In this document: positions 42,072-51,184 of the stretch, in pieces
How the letters are laid out: every line of letters begins with the position of its first letter
Numbering within the stretch: position 1 is the first letter of the stretch
Source: Paenibacillus sp. LHD-117
GTDB lineage: Bacteria > Bacillota > Bacilli > Paenibacillales > Paenibacillaceae
Length of the DNA stretch: 64,000 bases
Direction: 5' to 3'
Assembly (NCBI RefSeq): GCF_030929555.1
Contig: NZ_JAVFVT010000037.1
Location: forward strand, 1-64,000
Notes under the pieces: generated by a model
Database searches by the model: none
Told to the model about the DNA's origin: nothing
The model's input: only the letters and a program-made list of their open reading frames with translations
Position numbers and translations under genes: made by a program

Positions 42072-42482
42072 GTTATCACATCCTGTATGTAGTCAATTCT
42101 ACTATTTCGACAGCTTGCGGCTAATTCCTTCAACAGCGGCGCCAATTCCTCTTTTTTCACATTTCTCATGATTCACAGATTTGTCGAATTCTCTTCGAAT
42201 GCAAATCTTACGCGTGAACACCTTGTCTTTTCTTTGTCGAAAAACCATTGCTTCACCGTTAACCCTTGGCTCAAGGTGAAACGGCTGTCGCCGTCCTTTG
42301 GCGGCGCAGCGCGTTTCATTCCGAGAAATATAAGCACAGTATAGTGAAAACTTATACTACTTATATTTTTGAATTTGCGCCTTCCATTTTCTTGGATTTG
42401 GAAAAAACCACCTTGCTTTCGCATATACATGAAAGGATGATTGCCCAAATTATTTTCATACAGGAAAGGTGCTAGAGAATCG
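42072..42482. other. Divergent intergenic region ftsE / vanW-family gene
   Basis: 411 bp, AT-rich, no supported gene. It contains an imperfect nested dyad at 42327-42367 (AATATAAG...AGTATA, spacer, TATACT..CTTATATT). Its inner arms look like opposed -10 elements (TATAGT on plus, TATACT on minus). A 91-codon open frame on the minus strand (42173-42448) lacks a ribosome binding site and any recognisable feature. Confidence 0.5.
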
Positions 42483-43925
42483 ATGAAAAAGCTGCGTATT
42501 ACGCTTGTCTCCCTCTTGTCCGTCCTCCTCCTGGTTGCTGCCGTCGCCGGCGTGCTGGTATGGAACTACGCGAAGCAGGACACCGTTCCCGAGGGAGTAA
42601 CGGTCGGCAACATGGCGCTCGGCGGCATGCCAATCGACGACGCGCTCGCCATGCTCTCCGGTTACGAGAAGTCGCTGCTGGAGCGCACGGTTACCGTCCG
42701 CGCGGGCGATCCGGCTGGCGACAGCAGAAGCTGGACCGTCGCCGAGCTTGGCTACCGCGCGCAGTTCGATGCGGTGCGGATCGCTCTGCTCGGGCTGAGA
42801 GAAGGCTCTGTCTGGGATCGCGCAGTCTATCGCTACAAGTTCCCGAGGAGCTACTCGCTTGCCCAGAGCTGGGACCGGGAAACGTTCGATACGGCCGTAC
42901 GGAAGCAATGGAGCTGGATGGAGGAAGGCGAGCCGAAGGATGCGACGCGAACGATCACGGACGATGACAAGGTCGTGTACGAGCCCCATAAGGATGCCTA
43001 TCGGCTGGATATCGGGGTGCTGTCGAAGCAAGTTGACGAATGGGTCGTAATCAACGAAGCGGATATCGGGTCGGGAATATCGGATAACGAGGCGCATTTC
43101 GTAGCGGAATTGCCCGTGAAGACCGTTCATCCGGAAGTAACGCTGGAGAAGCTTAAGGCCGAAGGAATTGATCGCAAAATCTTATCGTTCACGACCGACT
43201 TCGCCAGCAGCGCGGCAGGCCGGGCACATAACGTGACCGTGACGGCGGAGACGCTGAACGATTGGCATCTTGCGCCCGGCGAGGTGTTCTCCTATAGCAA
43301 GCTGATCGCCATGGCGGAGAAGGAGCATGAATACCGGGAGGCTCCTGTCATTCTGAACGGCAAGCTGGTGCCGGGCATCGGCGGTGGGATTTGCCAAGTA
43401 TCGAGTACGCTGTACCAAGCGGTGCTGCGCGCGGGACTCGAAATCGTCGAGCGGCGCAACCACTCCCTCCCCGTCGCTTATCTTCCGCTTGGACATGACG
43501 CTACCTACGCCACGGACGCGATCGACTTCAAGTTCCGCAATTCGACCGGCAAACACCTCATCATCCGTACCGTCGCAGAGGATCGCAAATTGACCGTCAA
43601 GCTGTTCGGCACGATGCCGGAAGACGTCAGCTACGACATCGAATCCGTCACTTTGAAGACGGTAGAGCCTGACGCGAAGCAGACCGTCAACCCTAAACTT
43701 CCGGTTGGCGAGCAAGTCGTTGTGGAGCAGGGGAAGCCCGGGTACGTGGTTGAGACGTTCCGCACGCTCATGCAAGACGGAAAAGCGGTATCGCGCGAGC
43801 GCGTTTCCCGCGATACATACCGCGCCCAGCCGACGATCATCGAGGTTGGACCGTCTTCGCTCTCCGCTACGCCAGCACCAAGCGCGCCTTCGACGGACGA
43901 ACCGATCTTGGAGGACGGATTGTAG
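42483..43925 (+). CDS. VanW-family membrane-anchored protein
   Basis: 480 residues. N-terminal signal anchor (ITLVSLLSVLLLVAAVAGVLVW), a putative peptidoglycan-binding-like module (~30-230) and the VanW domain (~235-400). Hallmarks of the latter are APGEVFSYSKLIAMAEKEHEYREAP, PGIGGGICQVSSTLYQAVLRAGLEIVERRNHSLPVAYLPLGHDATYA and FRNSTGKHLIIRT. VanW proteins occur in vancomycin-resistance clusters and widely in Firmicutes, but their biochemical role is not established; a cell-wall role is presumed. ATG 42483 has AAAGGTG upstream. Monocistronic, ended by the terminator at 43954. Confidence 0.85.
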   Translation: MKKLRITLVSLLSVLLLVAAVAGVLVWNYAKQDTVPEGVTVGNMALGGMPIDDALAMLSGYEKSLLERTVTVRAGDPAGDSRSWTVAELGYRAQFDAVRIALLGLREGSVWDRAVYRYKFPRSYSLAQSWDRETFDTAVRKQWSWMEEGEPKDATRTITDDDKVVYEPHKDAYRLDIGVLSKQVDEWVVINEADIGSGISDNEAHFVAELPVKTVHPEVTLEKLKAEGIDRKILSFTTDFASSAAGRAHNVTVTAETLNDWHLAPGEVFSYSKLIAMAEKEHEYREAPVILNGKLVPGIGGGICQVSSTLYQAVLRAGLEIVERRNHSLPVAYLPLGHDATYATDAIDFKFRNSTGKHLIIRTVAEDRKLTVKLFGTMPEDVSYDIESVTLKTVEPDAKQTVNPKLPVGEQVVVEQGKPGYVVETFRTLMQDGKAVSRERVSRDTYRAQPTIIEVGPSSLSATPAPSAPSTDEPILEDGL

Positions 43926-43953
43926 GAGGAATCGTCGCATTGCATGCAAAAAT

Positions 43954-44002
43954 AACGGAGAGCGGCCCCCTCATGCTGAAGGGACTGCTCTCCGTTTTCT
44001 TC
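43954..44002. terminator. Shared terminator of the VanW-family gene and the arg operon
   Basis: AACGGAGAGC (43954-43963) pairs with GCTCTCCGTT (43987-43996), followed by TTCTTCT; on the minus strand the stem is followed by ATTTTTG. It lies between convergent transcripts. Confidence 0.85.
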
Positions 44003-44048
44003 TAGTCGATAGGCTGCAGAGCAGCTTGGTTTGAAGCCATCACGTAAC

Positions 44049-45464
44049 TTATCTGCTGCGCTCCAAATATTCCGCGACCCATACGGAGGTCTCGGACAGC
44101 GCCGCTTCGGCGCGGCCGATCGCGTCTTCGACCTGCGGCTTCGCCGTGCCGCCGTAGACATTCCGAGCGTTGACGACCTGCTCCGGCTGGAGCACCGCGT
44201 AGATGCGGTCGTCGAACAGCGTGGAGAACTGCTTGAACTCGTCGAGCGTCAGGTCAAGCAAATATTTGTTCTGCTCGATACAGTACAGAACCGTCTTGCC
44301 GATGACCTCATGCGCCTGCCGGAACGGCATGCCTTTGCCGACGAGGAAGTCCGCGATATCCGTCGCGTTCGAGAAGTCCTTGTTGACCGCTTGGCGCATT
44401 TGTTCCTTGTTCACCTTCATCGTCGCAATCATCGGCGCGAACAGCTGAAGGGCGCCCTGCATCGTCTTCACCGTATCGAACATACCTTCCTTATCTTCCT
44501 GCATGTCCTTGTTGTACGCCAGCGGCAGCGACTTCAGTACCGTCAGCAGGCTAACGAGGTTGCCGTAAACACGGCCCGTCTTGCCGCGCACAAGCTCCGG
44601 CACATCCGGGTTCTTCTTCTGCGGCATGATGCTGCTGCCCGTGCAGAAAGCATCGTCCAGCTCGACGAAACGAAACTCCGTGCTCGACCATAGAATCAGC
44701 TCCTCGCTGAGGCGCGACAGATGCATCATGATGATCGAAGCGTGGGAGAGGAATTCCAGTATAAAATCGCGGTCGCTCACCGCGTCGAGGCTGTTCTCGT
44801 ATACGCGGTCGAACTTCAGCTGGCCGGCTACGAAGTGGCGGTCGATCGGGAACGTCGTGCCCGCGAGCGCGCCGGCGCCGAGCGGTAAGACGTTGATCCG
44901 CTTGTAGCTGTCCTGCAGGCGTTCGATGTCGCGGCCGAACATGGAGACGTACGCCATTAAGTGATGCGCGAACAGGATCGGCTGCGCGCGCTGGAGATGC
45001 GTGTAACCCGGCACGATTGTGTCTAGGTTCCCTTTGGCTTGCTCGACGAGCGCCGTTTGCAGCTTGTGCAGCATGTCGACAAACTCGACGACGCGCTTGC
45101 GCAGCCACAGATGCATATCCGTCGCGACCTGGTCATTGCGGCTCCGGCCGGTATGCAGCTTGCCGCCGACCGAACCTACATCGTCGATGAGCGTCTTCTC
45201 GATATTCATGTGAATGTCTTCGTCGCCGATGGAGAATTCGATATCGTCGCGTTTGATGCGCTGAAGGACGCGATGCAGACCGTCCTTAATTTTCTCCACG
45301 TCGTCCGCAGGCAGAATGCCCTGCTTGCCCAGCATCGTTACATGCGCCAGGCTGCCTTGAACATCCTCCTCCGCGAGCTCCTTGTCGAACATGATGGAAG
45401 CCGTATACTCCTCCACCAGCTGATCCGTTTTCTTCGTAAACCGTCCACCCCATAATTTACTCAC
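44049..45464 (-). CDS. argH: Argininosuccinate lyase
   Basis: 471 residues. Last step of arginine synthesis (argininosuccinate to arginine + fumarate). N-terminus SKLWGGRFTKKTD, HTGRSRNDQVATD, HLQRAQPI and the fumarase/lyase signature GSSIMPQKKNPD. The frame opens at 45476, but GTG 45464 gives the family-standard SKLWGGRF start, with GGGAG 11 nt upstream. Last gene of argCJBDFGH. Confidence 0.97.
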   Translation of the reverse strand: MSKLWGGRFTKKTDQLVEEYTASIMFDKELAEEDVQGSLAHVTMLGKQGILPADDVEKIKDGLHRVLQRIKRDDIEFSIGDEDIHMNIEKTLIDDVGSVGGKLHTGRSRNDQVATDMHLWLRKRVVEFVDMLHKLQTALVEQAKGNLDTIVPGYTHLQRAQPILFAHHLMAYVSMFGRDIERLQDSYKRINVLPLGAGALAGTTFPIDRHFVAGQLKFDRVYENSLDAVSDRDFILEFLSHASIIMMHLSRLSEELILWSSTEFRFVELDDAFCTGSSIMPQKKNPDVPELVRGKTGRVYGNLVSLLTVLKSLPLAYNKDMQEDKEGMFDTVKTMQGALQLFAPMIATMKVNKEQMRQAVNKDFSNATDIADFLVGKGMPFRQAHEVIGKTVLYCIEQNKYLLDLTLDEFKQFSTLFDDRIYAVLQPEQVVNARNVYGGTAKPQVEDAIGRAEAALSETSVWVAEYLERSR

Positions 45465-45579
45465 GCGCTCAAGCACTCCCTTCCCAAACGTTCTTTCTTG
45501 CTATATCTCTTCCTCTAACTACGGTCGCTCGTCTTCGATAGACATCGATTGAGGTTTTCTCCTATTCGGACATAAGGGA

Positions 45580-45604
45580 CGGAAGCTTGCGAGGCAAGCT
45601 TCCG
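45580..45604 (-). terminator. Perfect hairpin between argG and argH
   Basis: An 11-bp perfect stem (CGGAAGCTTGC/GCAAGCTTCCG) with a 3-nt loop, 33 bp past the argG stop. It lacks a strong T-run, so it is more likely a partial terminator or mRNA-stabilising stem that lowers argH relative to the upstream genes. Confidence 0.6.
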
Positions 45605-45636
45605 CCTTTTCCGGTCATTCGTTATGCATTCCTGGT

Positions 45637-46875
45637 TTATTCGCCTTGGCTTTGCTGCACGCCCGACGATACTTTCAGACGCAGCGCGTTCAAGCGGATG
45701 AAGCCCGTCGCGTCGCCTTGGTCGTACGCCTTCGACGGATCGGCTTCCATCGTCGCAATATCCGGGTTGTACAAGCTGACCGGGCTCTTCACGCCAGCGC
45801 CGATGACGTTGCCTTTGTACAGCTTGAGGCGAACGACGCCCGTCACGTTTTTCTGCGATTCCGTCACGAGCGACTGCAAAGCAAGACGCTCAGGTGCGAA
45901 CCAGAAGCCGTTGTACACGAGCTGGCTGTACTTTGCGATCAAGGAATCGCGCAAATGCATCACTTCGCGGTCCATCGTGAGCGATTCCATCTTGCGATGC
46001 GCCGTGAACAGGATCGTGCCGCCCGGCGTCTCGTATACACCGCGGCTCTTCATGCCGACGAAGCGGTTCTCGACCATGTCCACGCGTCCGATGCCGTGTT
46101 TGCCGCCCAGCTCGTTCAGCTTCTCCATCACTTCCAGCGGGCTCAGCGCCTCGCCGTTCAGCGCGATGCAGTCGCCCTTCTCGAACGTCAGCTCCACGTA
46201 TTCCGCTTGGTCTGGTGCACGCTCAGGCGATACGCTCAGCACGTACATCTCTTCGTTCTCTTCCGAGCTCGGATCGAACCAAGGATCCTCCAGCATGCCG
46301 CTCTCGAAGCTGATATGCAGCAGGTTGCGGTCCGTCGAATACGGCTTCGCCGCCGACGCCGTCACCGGAATGCCGTGTTTCTCAGCGTAAGCGATCATCT
46401 CTGCGCGGCCCGGGAATTGCTCCCGGAACGCTTCCAGCCGCCATGGTGCGATGACGCCGATCTCGGGCGCCAGTGCGGCAGCCGTCAGCTCGAAGCGCAC
46501 TTGGTCGTTGCCTTTGCCGGTCGCGCCGTGCGCGATCGCCGTTGCGCCTTCCGCGCGGGCGATGTCCACCATACGCTTCGCGATCAGCGGACGCGCGATG
46601 GACGTGCCTAGCAAGTATTGTCCTTCGTACAACGTTCCCGCTTGGAACATCGGATAAATAAAGTCCTTCGCGAATTCGGCGCGCAGGTCGTCGATGTAGA
46701 CTTTGGATGCGCCTGTCGCCAGCGCTTTCGCTTCCAGTCCGTCGAGCTCGTCCTTCTGCCCGATGTCGGCCGTGAACGCGATAATTTCCGCGTCGTACGT
46801 TTCTTTGAGCCATTTTAGGATGACGGATGTGTCAAGGCCGCCCGAATAGGCCAGCACGATTTTTTCTTTCGCCAT
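45637..46875 (-). CDS. argG: Argininosuccinate synthase
   Basis: 412 residues. Condenses citrulline and aspartate with ATP. N-type ATP pyrophosphatase loop AYSGGLDTS (residues 9-17), then EIIAFTADIGQKDELDGLEAKA, AHGATGKGNDQVRFEL and KPYSTDRNLLHISFE. The ATG has GGGGAG upstream and follows argF by 40 bp. Confidence 0.98.
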   Translation of the reverse strand: MAKEKIVLAYSGGLDTSVILKWLKETYDAEIIAFTADIGQKDELDGLEAKALATGASKVYIDDLRAEFAKDFIYPMFQAGTLYEGQYLLGTSIARPLIAKRMVDIARAEGATAIAHGATGKGNDQVRFELTAAALAPEIGVIAPWRLEAFREQFPGRAEMIAYAEKHGIPVTASAAKPYSTDRNLLHISFESGMLEDPWFDPSSEENEEMYVLSVSPERAPDQAEYVELTFEKGDCIALNGEALSPLEVMEKLNELGGKHGIGRVDMVENRFVGMKSRGVYETPGGTILFTAHRKMESLTMDREVMHLRDSLIAKYSQLVYNGFWFAPERLALQSLVTESQKNVTGVVRLKLYKGNVIGAGVKSPVSLYNPDIATMEADPSKAYDQGDATGFIRLNALRLKVSSGVQQSQGE

Positions 46876-46915
46876 GATATCTCTAACTCCCCTTCAATCG
46901 TCGTTTTGAGCAATT

Positions 46916-47872
46916 TTAGGACATAATCGCAGCCATGATCGCCTTCTGCGCATGGAGACGGTTCTCCGCCTGATCGAAAATAATGGACTGTCCGCCATCG
47001 ATGACGCTCTCGCTCACTTCTTCGCCGCGATGCGCAGGCAGGCAGTGCATGAACAAATAATCGTTATTCGCGTATTTCACGAGCTCGTCGTTCACCTGAT
47101 ACTTTTTGAAGGCGATTTCGCGTTCCTTCTGTTCTGCCTCTTGGCCCATGCTAGCCCATACGTCCGTATAAATAATGTCCGCGCCGTCGACCGCTTCCTT
47201 CGGATCGCGGCAAATGTGTACGCGCGAGCCCGACTCGGCCGCGTGCGCCTCCGTCTGCTTAATGATATCCGAATCCGGCTCGTAGCCTTCCGGCGTCGCG
47301 ACCGACATGTGCATGCCCAGCTTGGCCGCGCCCATCATCAGGGAATGGACCATATTGTTGCCGTCTCCGACATAGGCGATCTTCAGCCCCTCGAGACGTC
47401 CCTTCTGTTCGTAGATCGTCTGGAAGTCGGCCAGCGCCTGGCAAGGATGGGACAGATCCGTTAGGCCGTTAATGACCGGGATTGTCGCTCCGCGCGCCAA
47501 TTCGACGACCTTGCGATGCGCGAACGTGCGGATCATGATGCCGTCCAAATAACGCGACAGCGTCTGCGCCGTATCCCAGATCGTCTCGCCGCGTCCGATC
47601 TGCAAGTCGTTGCCGCTCAGGAACAGCCCTTGGCCGCCCAGCTGGTACATGCCGACTTCGAACGACACGCGGGTACGCGTCGACGATTTTTCGAAAATCA
47701 TGCCGAGCGTTTTGCCTTTCAATACATGGTGCGTCTCGCCGGCTTTTTGTTTCTTCTTCAAATCGATCGCCAGATCGATCAGGTACCGCAGCTCCTCTTG
47801 CTTGAAATCGACCAGCATAAGGAAATCGCGGCCTTTCAGGCTATGCGCCAATTCTTCGTTTACGACTTGCAT
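46916..47872 (-). CDS. argF: Ornithine carbamoyltransferase
   Basis: 318 residues. Carbamoyl-phosphate motif SSTRTRVSFEVG, HPCQALADFQT, and the ornithine-loop motif HCLPAHRGEEVSE. ATG 47872 has an ideal AAGGAGG. The frame extends upstream into argD without another usable start. Carbamoyl-phosphate synthase genes (carAB), which sit before argF in B. subtilis, are absent here. Confidence 0.97.
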   Translation of the reverse strand: MQVVNEELAHSLKGRDFLMLVDFKQEELRYLIDLAIDLKKKQKAGETHHVLKGKTLGMIFEKSSTRTRVSFEVGMYQLGGQGLFLSGNDLQIGRGETIWDTAQTLSRYLDGIMIRTFAHRKVVELARGATIPVINGLTDLSHPCQALADFQTIYEQKGRLEGLKIAYVGDGNNMVHSLMMGAAKLGMHMSVATPEGYEPDSDIIKQTEAHAAESGSRVHICRDPKEAVDGADIIYTDVWASMGQEAEQKEREIAFKKYQVNDELVKYANNDYLFMHCLPAHRGEEVSESVIDGGQSIIFDQAENRLHAQKAIMAAIMS

Positions 47873-47897
47873 GGGTATTCCTCCTTCAAACTTGAGC

Positions 47898-49088
47898 TTA
47901 GCCGGATGCTTGGAGAAGCTCCGCCAATAGCGATACCGCCTCATCTATCTCTTCGTGCGTGACGAGCAAATTCGGGAGCAACCGGACGACGTTAGGTCCC
48001 GCTGATATAACAAGCAGCCCGCGCTGCTGCGCCTCGGTCAACACGTTCGCGACCGGACCCGCGCACTGGATGCCGACAATTAATCCGATTCCCCTTACTT
48101 CTTGGACGAAAGGCGCGTCCGCCAGCTTCTCGCGAAGCTGTCCGATCAAATAAGCGCCCTGCTCCGCGGCGCGCGCGGACAATCCGTCGCCCACGATCGT
48201 CTCGAGCGTCGCCTTGACCACCGCGGTCGCGATCGGCGTGCCGCCGAACGTCGAGCCGTGGCTGCCCGCCGTGAACCCTTCGCGCAGCTTCTCCTTCGCG
48301 ACCATAGCGCCGACCGGGAAGCCGCTGCCAAGACCCTTCGCCAGCGTGAAGATGTCCGGCTCGATGCCGTAATGCTCATATGCGAACAACTTGCCCGTCC
48401 GCCCAATGCCCGTCTGAATCTCGTCCACGATCAGCAAAATGCCCTCACGCTCGCAAAGCTCGACAACTTGCTTGATATAAGCCGCATCCGCCGGATGTAC
48501 GCCGCCTTCCGCTTGCACCAGTTCCAGCATGATCGCGGCCGTCACGTCGCTCACCGCTTCTTCCAACGCGCCGATTTGGTTGTACGGCACCGTTTTGAAT
48601 CCTTCCGGCAGCGGAGCGAACCCTTCCTTCACCTTCGCTTGTCCTGTCGCGGTCAGCGTAGCGAGCGTCCTGCCGTGGAAGGACTGCTCGAACGTAATGA
48701 TCTCGTACCGGCCGTTCTTCGCCACCAGCTGCTGGTAACGGCGCGTCAGCTTGATCGCCGCTTCGTTCGCCTCCGCGCCGGAGTTGCAGAAGAACACCGC
48801 GTCACCGCAGCTGTTGTCCGTCAGCAGCTTGGCCGCGTCCGCCTGGTTCGGAATTTGGAACAAGTTCGATACATGCCACAGCTCATCCAGCTGCTTCACC
48901 AGCGCTTCCTTGATTCGCTTAGGAGCATGCCCCAGATTCGTGACGGCGATGCCGCTCATGAAATCCAAATATTTGTTGCCTTTGTCGTCCCACAGCCAGC
49001 TTCCTTCACCCTTCACCAGCGTGAGTGGATATCGCGCATAGGTCGGAAGCAGCGACTGCGAGGCCGCAGCCGTAATCGTATCCGTCAT
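47898..49088 (-). CDS. argD: Acetylornithine aminotransferase
   Basis: 396 residues, class-III PLP aminotransferase. PLP phosphate-binding NSGAEANEAAIKLTRRY, VDEIQTGIGRTGKLFAYEHYG with the PLP-contacting Asp, and the Schiff-base lysine in TLAKGLGSGFPVGAM. Converts N-acetylglutamate semialdehyde to N-acetylornithine. It starts 6 bp after argB. Confidence 0.96.
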   Translation of the reverse strand: MTDTITAAASQSLLPTYARYPLTLVKGEGSWLWDDKGNKYLDFMSGIAVTNLGHAPKRIKEALVKQLDELWHVSNLFQIPNQADAAKLLTDNSCGDAVFFCNSGAEANEAAIKLTRRYQQLVAKNGRYEIITFEQSFHGRTLATLTATGQAKVKEGFAPLPEGFKTVPYNQIGALEEAVSDVTAAIMLELVQAEGGVHPADAAYIKQVVELCEREGILLIVDEIQTGIGRTGKLFAYEHYGIEPDIFTLAKGLGSGFPVGAMVAKEKLREGFTAGSHGSTFGGTPIATAVVKATLETIVGDGLSARAAEQGAYLIGQLREKLADAPFVQEVRGIGLIVGIQCAGPVANVLTEAQQRGLLVISAGPNVVRLLPNLLVTHEEIDEAVSLLAELLQASG

Positions 49089-49094
49089 CTTGGG

Positions 49095-49898
49095 TTACAC
49101 CCGCCCTTCGTTAGATTGGACGATGCGGGTGCCTACGCCGCCTTCGCGGACCGCTCGCGTCAGCACGCCCGGTTCTTGTCCGCTGACGATAACCACCTCT
49201 TGCACGCGTCCCTGTATGCATTGCACCGCCGCGCGAACCTTCGGAATCATGCCCCCGTAAATTTCGCCGCTCGCGATCATTTCGTCGATCTCCGCTACCG
49301 TTACAGACGGCAGGACTCGTTTCTCTCCGTCTACCGTCTTCAGGATGCCTGGCACGTCGGTCACCACGATCATCCGCTCCACGCCAAGATGCGAAGCGAC
49401 AGCTCCCGCCGCCGTATCCGCGTTAATGTTGTATCGTTGTCCGGACGCGTCTATTCCGATCGGCGCGATCACGGGGATGTACCCCATCCCCATCACGCCT
49501 TCGATGATGGACGCGTTCACGTCCGTCACGTCGCCGACGAAACCGATCTCGTCCGCGTTCGCAACCGGCTTCGCTTCAATCAAGCCGCCGTCCACACCGG
49601 AGAGGCCTAGCGCCTGAGCGCCGTTCACGCCGATTTTGCGTACGATTTCCTTGTTGATCCGTCCCGCCAGCACCATCTCCACGACGTCCAGCACGTCGTC
49701 GTTCGTCTTGCGCAGCCCGTTCACGAATTCCGTCTCGATGCCGAGCTTCGTGAGCGTCTCCGAGATCGCCGGCCCGCCTCCGTGCACGATGACGGGCTTC
49801 ACGCCCGACTGCTGCAGGTCGCGCAGCTCGTGGAAGAAGCCGTCCGGAAGCGCCGCGAGCGTGCTGCCGCCGCATTTCATCACAAACCGTTGCTCCAT
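49095..49898 (-). CDS. argB: Acetylglutamate kinase
   Basis: 267 residues, amino-acid kinase fold. VMKCGGSTL (phosphate-binding Lys and GG), VIVHGGGPAISE and YNINADTAAGAVAS. Second phosphorylation step of the cyclic arginine pathway. The N-terminal arginine-sensing helix of feedback-inhibited hexameric kinases seems absent, so control is probably transcriptional. ATG with AAGGAGGAGG. Confidence 0.96.
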   Translation of the reverse strand: MEQRFVMKCGGSTLAALPDGFFHELRDLQQSGVKPVIVHGGGPAISETLTKLGIETEFVNGLRKTNDDVLDVVEMVLAGRINKEIVRKIGVNGAQALGLSGVDGGLIEAKPVANADEIGFVGDVTDVNASIIEGVMGMGYIPVIAPIGIDASGQRYNINADTAAGAVASHLGVERMIVVTDVPGILKTVDGEKRVLPSVTVAEIDEMIASGEIYGGMIPKVRAAVQCIQGRVQEVVIVSGQEPGVLTRAVREGGVGTRIVQSNEGRV

Positions 49899-49914
49899 GT
49901 GCTCCGCCTCCTCC

Positions 49915-51144
49915 TTACGTCCGATACGCCGCGTTAATGCGAACGTAATCGTAAGTCAGGTCGCAGCCCCAAGCCGTCGCCTCGCCGCCGGCCATGTTCA
50001 GATCGACACGGATGACGACCGTGTCGCCTTTGAGGTATTCGAGCGCCGCATCCTCGTCGAAAGGCACGGGCCGCGATTGCTCCAAAGTGACGATATCGCC
50101 GATGCGGATATCGACCGTGGCCGGATCCACCGGCTGTCCCGCGCGGCCTACGGCCGCAATGATGCGGCCCCAGTTCGCGTCGGCGCCGAATACGGCCGAC
50201 TTCACCAGCGAGGATCCGATGACCGTCTTCGCGATCGCTTGCGCGGATTCGTCGCTCTGTGCGCCGCGCACCCGCACCTCGACCAGCTTCGTCGCGCCTT
50301 CGCCATCTCTTGCGATCGCCTTCGCGAGCACCTCGCACACGTAGCGCAGCGCTGCGGCGAACGCCGCCCAGTTCTCGTGCTCCGGCGTCAGCTCCCGGTT
50401 GCCGGCCAGCCCGCTCGCCATCGCGACGAGCATGTCGTTCGTGCTCGTGTCGCCGTCCACCGTTATCATATTAAAAGTGAGGTCCGTCGCTTGGCGGAGA
50501 AGCGTCTGAAGCGCGTCGCTTCCGATCTTCGCATCCGTCGTAACGAAGCCCAGCATCGTCGCCATGTTCGGGTGAATCATACCGGAGCCCTTCGCCGCGC
50601 CCGCAACGGACACGCGCTCGCCGTCCAGCTCAAGCTCCACGCAAACCATCTTCTGCACGAGATCCGTCGTCAGAATCGCTTGGCAGAAATCCTCGGCGCC
50701 GACCAGGCCGCCGTCCAGCTTCCCAGGCAGCCCGTCGATGCCGGCGCGGACTTTGTCCATTTTCAAATTCTCGCCAATGACGCCCGTGGATGCCACCGCC
50801 ACATGATCGGCAGATACGCCGATCGCTTCCGCGAACCGGGAACGCATCTCGTACGCGTCCGCCTCGCCTTGCTCGCCCGTGCACGCATTCGCATTGCCGC
50901 TGTTCACGAGCACCGCCCGGAGCGCGCCGCCGGAACCAATGCTTTCGCGCGTTACCTTCAGAGGCGCAGCCTGAAAAATATTCGTCGTATAAACACCCGC
51001 TGCCGCCGCCGGTACCTCGCATACGATGGCTCCCAAATCATGGCGCGTCGTTTTCTTAAGCCCGCAATGCAAGCCGCCCGCCCGGAATCCCTTCGGCGTC
51101 GTAACGGAGCCGCCTTCTACAACCTTATAGCTGTCCTGTCCCAT
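49915..51144 (-). CDS. argJ: Bifunctional ornithine acetyltransferase / N-acetylglutamate synthase
   Basis: 409 residues, Ntn-hydrolase-like. The self-cleavage site with the nucleophilic Thr is in GSGMIHPNMATMLGF (~residue 190), giving alpha and beta chains. TPKGFRAGGLHCGLK, NSGNANACTG and TTDL support the family. It recycles the acetyl group from acetylornithine to glutamate, so no separate argE is needed for the cycle. Confidence 0.97.
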   Translation of the reverse strand: MGQDSYKVVEGGSVTTPKGFRAGGLHCGLKKTTRHDLGAIVCEVPAAAAGVYTTNIFQAAPLKVTRESIGSGGALRAVLVNSGNANACTGEQGEADAYEMRSRFAEAIGVSADHVAVASTGVIGENLKMDKVRAGIDGLPGKLDGGLVGAEDFCQAILTTDLVQKMVCVELELDGERVSVAGAAKGSGMIHPNMATMLGFVTTDAKIGSDALQTLLRQATDLTFNMITVDGDTSTNDMLVAMASGLAGNRELTPEHENWAAFAAALRYVCEVLAKAIARDGEGATKLVEVRVRGAQSDESAQAIAKTVIGSSLVKSAVFGADANWGRIIAAVGRAGQPVDPATVDIRIGDIVTLEQSRPVPFDEDAALEYLKGDTVVIRVDLNMAGGEATAWGCDLTYDYVRINAAYRT

Positions 51145-51184
51145 GGTCGTTCGTATCCCCTTCGATATTCGGATGATCTATCAT

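Noticed and set aside
42173..42448. 91-codon minus-strand frame between ftsE and the VanW-family gene
   Set aside because: No ribosome binding site, no recognisable domain, crosses the regulatory dyad.
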